Of a DNA stretch of 6,718 bases, positions 6,695-6,718 are shown piece after piece. This stretch comes from CAZCAC01 sp964496575. Lineage in GTDB: Bacteria > Planctomycetota > UBA1135 > GCA-002686595. The DNA lies in the NCBI GenBank assembly GCA_964496575.1, contig CAZCAC010000210.1, positions 1-6,718 on the forward strand, written 5' to 3'. The translations under genes were made by a program, and so were the position numbers. The notes beneath the pieces are model-generated. The model made no database searches. It saw only the letters and a program-made list of their open reading frames with translations, and had not been told where the DNA came from. Within the stretch, counting starts at the first letter, position 1. Each line of letters begins with the position of its first letter.

Positions 6695-6718
6695 CCACAG
6701 AGGACACAGAGGACACAG
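6644..6718 (+). repeat. Composite CACAGAGGA/CCAGAA intergenic repeat, right copy
   Basis: Two cores of ACCACAGAGGACACAGAG (6646-6663 and 6694-6711) are separated by A, four perfect tandem CCAGAA hexamers (6665-6688) and TTTTA. The second core continues as GACACAG to the window edge, so the element is cut off there. It is the same element as at 5-86 but in inverted orientation, with one more hexamer in the spacer (four against three; core-to-core period 48 against 42). Its first half and spacer are translated as the C-terminus of the BtpA-family gene, and the TTTTAA between hexamers and core gives that gene its stop. Confidence 0.9.

Noticed and set aside
6644..6718. CRISPR array at the window edges
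   Set aside because: The tandem cores are 18 bp, the spacer is itself a hexamer repeat nearly identical in both elements, and there are no unique spacers or cas genes.

Overview
The window is GC-rich bacterial DNA with three complete genes, all on the + strand, and composite intergenic repeats at both edges. The best taxonomic hint is the second gene. Its C-terminal half is a secreted squalene-cyclase-type alpha/alpha-toroid domain ending in a GGRVYTTAICALMLEVYWR-like segment, an arrangement I associate mainly with Planctomycetota. A secreted HEAT-repeat protein, MORN/YwqK-type repeats and high GC fit that too. The assignment is an inference; no rRNA or marker gene is present.

Layout. Positions 5-86 hold a minus-strand copy of a composite CACAGAGGA / CCAGAA repeat. 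Positions 87-260 are non-coding and contain two 9-bp direct repeats exactly 11 bp apart. Gene 1 (261-3221) encodes a 986-residue exported protein built largely of HEAT-like helical repeats. The 244-bp gap at 3222-3465 is packed with dyads: a hairpin just after the gene 1 stop, a GCGGGC-loop-GCCCGC hairpin, and a near-perfect 23-bp palindrome before gene 2. Gene 2 (3466-5760) encodes a 764-residue exported protein with N-terminal YwqK/MORN_2-type repeats, a helical middle and a prenyltransferase/squalene-cyclase-like toroid without an evident catalytic Asp motif. Gene 3 (5810-6694) follows after 49 bp and encodes a BtpA-family TIM-barrel protein. Its last ~16 residues and stop codon are supplied by the second composite repeat (6644-6718), which runs off the right edge and is inverted relative to the left copy.

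How the genes relate. Genes 1 and 2 look like large extracytoplasmic scaffold or binding proteins and may work in the same compartment, but nothing in the sequence gives a substrate. Gene 3 is a predicted cytoplasmic protein of a well-conserved but poorly understood family; closeness to gene 2 is the only link. I see no defence system, transposase, CRISPR array, tRNA or rRNA. The most notable points are the repeat-encoded tail of the BtpA protein, the inverted pair of composite repeats around the three genes, and the domain combination of gene 2.
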